Shown here: positions 61,803 to 64,000 of the stretch, piece by piece
Layout of the letters: each line of letters starts with the position of its first letter
Numbering within the stretch: position 1 is the stretch's first letter
NCBI RefSeq assembly: GCF_010726765.1
Contig: NZ_AP022601.1
Span: 4,650,001 to 4,714,000 of the forward strand
Reading direction: 5' to 3'
Length of the DNA stretch: 64,000 bases
Source: Mycobacterium gallinarum
GTDB taxonomy: Bacteria > Actinomycetota > Actinomycetes > Mycobacteriales > Mycobacteriaceae
The notes under the pieces: model-generated
Databases searched by the model: none
The model's input: the letters and a program-made list of their open reading frames with translations, nothing else
Told to the model about the DNA's origin: nothing
Translations under genes and position numbers: made by a program

Positions 61803-62237
61803 TTGTTCGACCGGGCGGCTGAGCACGGCAACCGGGTGATCGACTTCTTCGGGACGCAGTTGACCCTGCCACCCGAGGGCCGGTTCGCGTCGGTGGAGTC
61901 GGTGCAGCGCTACGTCGACGACGTGCTCGGCATGACGCCGGTCCGTGAGTCGTGGCCCGGCCCGGGAGCGTTGACGGTGCGTGCCCGGCGTGGCGTCAGC
62001 GCGGCGCACTACGAGCGTGCCGACGACGGCGCGCGCATCGCGGTGCCGGAGAAACGCACGACGTGGGCGCTGCGCGAACTGGTGGTCCTGCACGAGATCG
62101 CCCACCACCTCTGCGCCGCCGAACCGCCGCACGGACCCGAGTTCGTCGCGACGTTCTGTGAACTCGCCGGCGTGGTCATGGGTCCGGAAGTCGCTCACGT
62201 GCTGCGCGTGGTGTACGCGAAAGAGGGTGTCCGATAA
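61803..62237 (+). CDS. HExxH metallohydrolase (Rv0185-like), damaged 5-prime end
   Basis: A 144-residue frame starting at TTG 61803. The zinc motif is VVLHEIAHHLC, as in a family that includes Rv0185. Coding similarity begins upstream, at about 61749, in the same frame (RDTQRAKVYAAEEFVR), but no start codon is available there. A GTG at 61742, overlapping the previous stop as GTGA, would read straight into it if one base near 61751 were absent. So the real start has probably been lost by a one-base frameshift, or an unusual start is used. Confidence 0.65.
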   Translation: MFDRAAEHGNRVIDFFGTQLTLPPEGRFASVESVQRYVDDVLGMTPVRESWPGPGALTVRARRGVSAAHYERADDGARIAVPEKRTTWALRELVVLHEIAHHLCAAEPPHGPEFVATFCELAGVVMGPEVAHVLRVVYAKEGVR

Positions 62238-62247
62238 CGTGTCCCGT

Positions 62248-62922
62248 GTGACCGAGCCTGATCCCCGCCCGGACCCCAAGGCGCTCGATCAGCTCTTCAA
62301 CGCTGTTCTGCGCACCGAGGACGAGGCGCTGACCGCGGCGCGGGAGTCGGCGGACGCGGCGGGGATGCCCGCCATCGAGGTGTCGGCGCAACACGGGAAG
62401 CTGCTGTACCTGCTCGCCACGGCGGCGCGCGCAACCCGGGTTTTGGAGATCGGCACGCTGGCCGGCTACAGCACCATCAACCTCGCCCGCGCCGTTGGGC
62501 CGTCCGGTCGCGTCGTCACGCTGGAGTACGAACCCACCCACGCCGAGGTGGCTCGCCAGAACCTGGCCCGCGCGGGTGTCGAGGACCGGGTGGAGGTGAT
62601 CGTGGGCGCCGCCCTGGATACCTTGCCAGTCCTGGCCGAGCGCGGCGAGGCCTTCGATCTGTCGTTCATCGACGCGGACAAAGAGAACAACGTCGCCTAC
62701 GTCGAGTGGGCGATCAAGCTGGGGCGGCCGGGCTCAATCATCTTGGTAGACAACATCGCACGGTTCGGGCGGGTGCTCGAACCTGCGACCGATGACCATC
62801 AGGCCCGCGCCGTGCGCGACATGCTGGAGATGATGGGTGCGCATCCGCGTCTGGACACCGCGGCAATCCAGACGGTGGGCACCAAGGGCTGGGACGGCTT
62901 CGCGGTCGCGGTGGTCAGCTAG
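62248..62922 (+). CDS. O-methyltransferase (Rv0187-like)
   Basis: A 224-residue class I O-methyltransferase of the catechol type. SAM site VLEIGTLAGYSTINLA, the acidic VVTLEYEPTH and the divalent-metal motif FIDADKENN are clear. It needs a metal ion to methylate a catechol-like hydroxyl. GTG at 62248 is used, with GTG at 62239 possible. Its stop overlaps the IclR gene stop by eight bases. Confidence 0.9.
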   Translation: MTEPDPRPDPKALDQLFNAVLRTEDEALTAARESADAAGMPAIEVSAQHGKLLYLLATAARATRVLEIGTLAGYSTINLARAVGPSGRVVTLEYEPTHAEVARQNLARAGVEDRVEVIVGAALDTLPVLAERGEAFDLSFIDADKENNVAYVEWAIKLGRPGSIILVDNIARFGRVLEPATDDHQARAVRDMLEMMGAHPRLDTAAIQTVGTKGWDGFAVAVVS

Positions 62923-63592
62923 CAAGTGATCGCGCACAGTCGCGCAGCGCGCTGACGATTCGTCGCTCGTTCGCGTCGAAGCGGTCGCTGGGTGCCGGCA
63001 CCGAGATCGCAACGATGTGCCCGCCGGTGGTCCTGGCGGCGATACCGGCCGCGGAGATCCCGGCGGTGTGCTCGTCGCGGTCGAACGCGATGTCGCTCAG
63101 CCCCGCGGACGGGTCGGTCAGCAGCTCGAGCGCGGCCTTGCCGTTGGCCGTGGTCTCCAGCGGGAACCGCACACCCACCGCCGAAACCGCCCGCAGCCGG
63201 TGCGCGGACTGCACCTGGTCGATGAACAACATCTGCTGACCCCGCAGCACGGACAGGTCCACCGTTTCGCCGGTCGTGCGCGCCAACCTGTCCAGCGTCG
63301 GCCGGAACTGCGTCGCGAGGCTCGCGTCGTCGGCACCGCCCAGCCCGAGCAGTCGTTCGCCAAGGCTGATCCTGCCCTCGTCGTCGATGCTCGCGAAACC
63401 GATCTCGACCAGTCCGACCATCAACCGTCGCACGGTGGATTTGGCCAGGCCGAGCCGCCCGCCCAGGTCGACCAGCCGAAGCTGGCCTGGTGACGCGGCG
63501 ATCTCGTCCAGGGCGGCCGCCGCGCGGCGTAACACCTGAATTCCGTCTGAACGCCCGGATTCAGATGGCTGATTCTCTTCCGCAGGAGCCAT
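62915..63592 (-). CDS. IclR family transcriptional regulator
   Basis: A 225-residue IclR regulator: winged helix at 20-85 (LRLVDLGGRLGLAKSTVRRLM) and a C-terminal ligand domain with ANGKAALELL and VAISVPAPS. IclR proteins usually control degradation of aromatic or small acids. It is divergent from a FAD-linked oxidase gene. Two nearly identical palindromes lie in the shared promoter. Confidence 0.92.
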   Translation of the reverse strand: MAPAEENQPSESGRSDGIQVLRRAAAALDEIAASPGQLRLVDLGGRLGLAKSTVRRLMVGLVEIGFASIDDEGRISLGERLLGLGGADDASLATQFRPTLDRLARTTGETVDLSVLRGQQMLFIDQVQSAHRLRAVSAVGVRFPLETTANGKAALELLTDPSAGLSDIAFDRDEHTAGISAAGIAARTTGGHIVAISVPAPSDRFDANERRIVSALRDCARSLAS

Positions 63593-63606
63593 TCCACCAC
63601 TATATT

Positions 63607-63645
63607 GATCCGCAATGCGGCTCACAATGATTCGCAATGTGAATC
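63607..63645. promoter_or_regulatory. Tandem IclR operators
   Basis: Two 17-base palindromic elements share GAT-CGCAATG-G-TC: 63607-63623 (with CCGC/GCGG arms) and 63629-63645 (with GATTC/GAATC arms). Their centres are 22 bases apart, about two turns, so dimers would bind the same face. They lie between the IclR start and the FAD oxidase start, just upstream of its ribosome site. Confidence 0.6.
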
Positions 63646-63657
63646 TAGGAGGGCGAA

Positions 63658-64000
63658 GTGGTGGCACTACCGGCGGGGCGGCACTTCGCCCGGGGAGGCG
63701 ACGGGTACGAGGACGCCCGACGGTCGACGGTATGGAATCAACGCGTGCCGGATCGCTATCCGGCGATGATCGTGCAGGCTCACGACGACGACGACGTCAT
63801 CGCCGCACTCGCCTATGCGAAAGCCCACGATCTTCAGGTCGGGATCCGGTCAGGCGGACACAGCTGGGCGGCCAACCATCTGCGCGACGGCGGTCTGCTG
63901 CTCGATATGCACGGGTTCGACCAGGCCACCATCGACAAGGGCAAGATGCTCGCCGTGGCCGGCCCCGGCAAAGGTGGCAGCATCCTGGCGGCCGAACTCG
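63658..64000 (+). CDS. FAD-linked oxidase (berberine-bridge/PCMH type), partial
   Basis: The frame from GTG 63658 runs off the window after 114 complete codons. Visible are the FAD-binding segment RSGGHSWAANHL, with the His that is often bonded to FAD, and PAMIVQAHDDDDVIAAL, typical of FAD_binding_4 (PCMH) proteins. The C-terminal substrate domain is not in the window. GTG at 63661 is equally likely, with AGGAGGG at 63647-63653. It is probably regulated by the divergent IclR protein. Confidence 0.85.
   Translation, partial: MVALPAGRHFARGGDGYEDARRSTVWNQRVPDRYPAMIVQAHDDDDVIAALAYAKAHDLQVGIRSGGHSWAANHLRDGGLLLDMHGFDQATIDKGKMLAVAGPGKGGSILAAEL

Overview
The window comes from a GC-rich mycobacterium, most likely a rapid grower (Mycolicibacterium type). 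The evidence is the codon bias, the frequent GTG and TTG starts, and a long block whose gene order matches, from memory, the Rv0144-Rv0187 segment of M. tuberculosis. That block contains a complete mce1 lipid-import locus. Family names are recognised by reading the proteins; no database search was run.

Layout, left to right. Positions 1-2.8 kb hold ptsI (enzyme I of the PTS) and a pirin. From 2.8 to 6.1 kb there is a minus-strand operon of a TetR regulator, a small membrane protein and a FUSC-type exporter. From 6.2 to 13.2 kb lies a second TetR gene, then a lipid or aldehyde metabolism run: SAM methyltransferase, aldehyde dehydrogenase, SDR, quinone oxidoreductase, HAD hydrolase, methyltransferase and DUF456. 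From 13.2 to 15.2 kb are ptbB and fadE2 on the minus strand. From 15.3 to 19.8 kb is an accessory stretch: an NTF2-like protein, a small exported protein with a decayed tandem copy, a two-component system, an anchored hydrolase and a DUF3592 protein. From 19.9 to 24.0 kb are an acyl-CoA dehydrogenase, pntB and a fused pntA on the minus strand. From 24.2 to 32.3 kb are a DUF3159 protein, a 36-residue small protein, a TetR gene with an acyl-CoA dehydrogenase, MscS, adhE1, a hydrolase-LuxR fusion, a methyltransferase, a thioesterase and an SRPBCC protein.

From 32.4 to 48.0 kb is the mce1 locus: mce1R divergent from fadD5, then yrbE1A, yrbE1B, mce1A-F and four Mce-associated membrane proteins. 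Most genes from yrbE1A onward abut or overlap, suggesting one translationally coupled transcript. FadD5 should activate fatty acids to CoA esters. YrbE1A/B form the permease and Mce1A-F the periplasmic conduit. The ATPase (MceG) is not in the window.

From 48.0 to 64.0 kb are a YoaK-like protein, a hydrolase, a DUF732 protein, an SDR, a fructosamine kinase, lprO, an SRPBCC/GlsB pair, a soluble PQQ-dehydrogenase-like lipoprotein with a second pirin, MarR, an NDMA-type alcohol dehydrogenase, a DUF559 protein and sigG. These are followed by a monoacylglycerol lipase, a lipoprotein hydrolase, a DUF2786 protein, a metallohydrolase with a damaged 5-prime end, an O-methyltransferase, an IclR regulator and the start of a FAD-linked oxidase cut by the window edge.

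No rRNA, tRNA, CRISPR array, transposase or prophage gene was seen. The most interesting signals are small: a possible 20-residue leader peptide coupled to yrbE1A, mutually exclusive hairpins beside mce1R, a shared operator-like element at two lipid promoters, tandem IclR operators, a decayed duplicate of a small exported gene, and seven convergent gene pairs whose 3-prime ends overlap.
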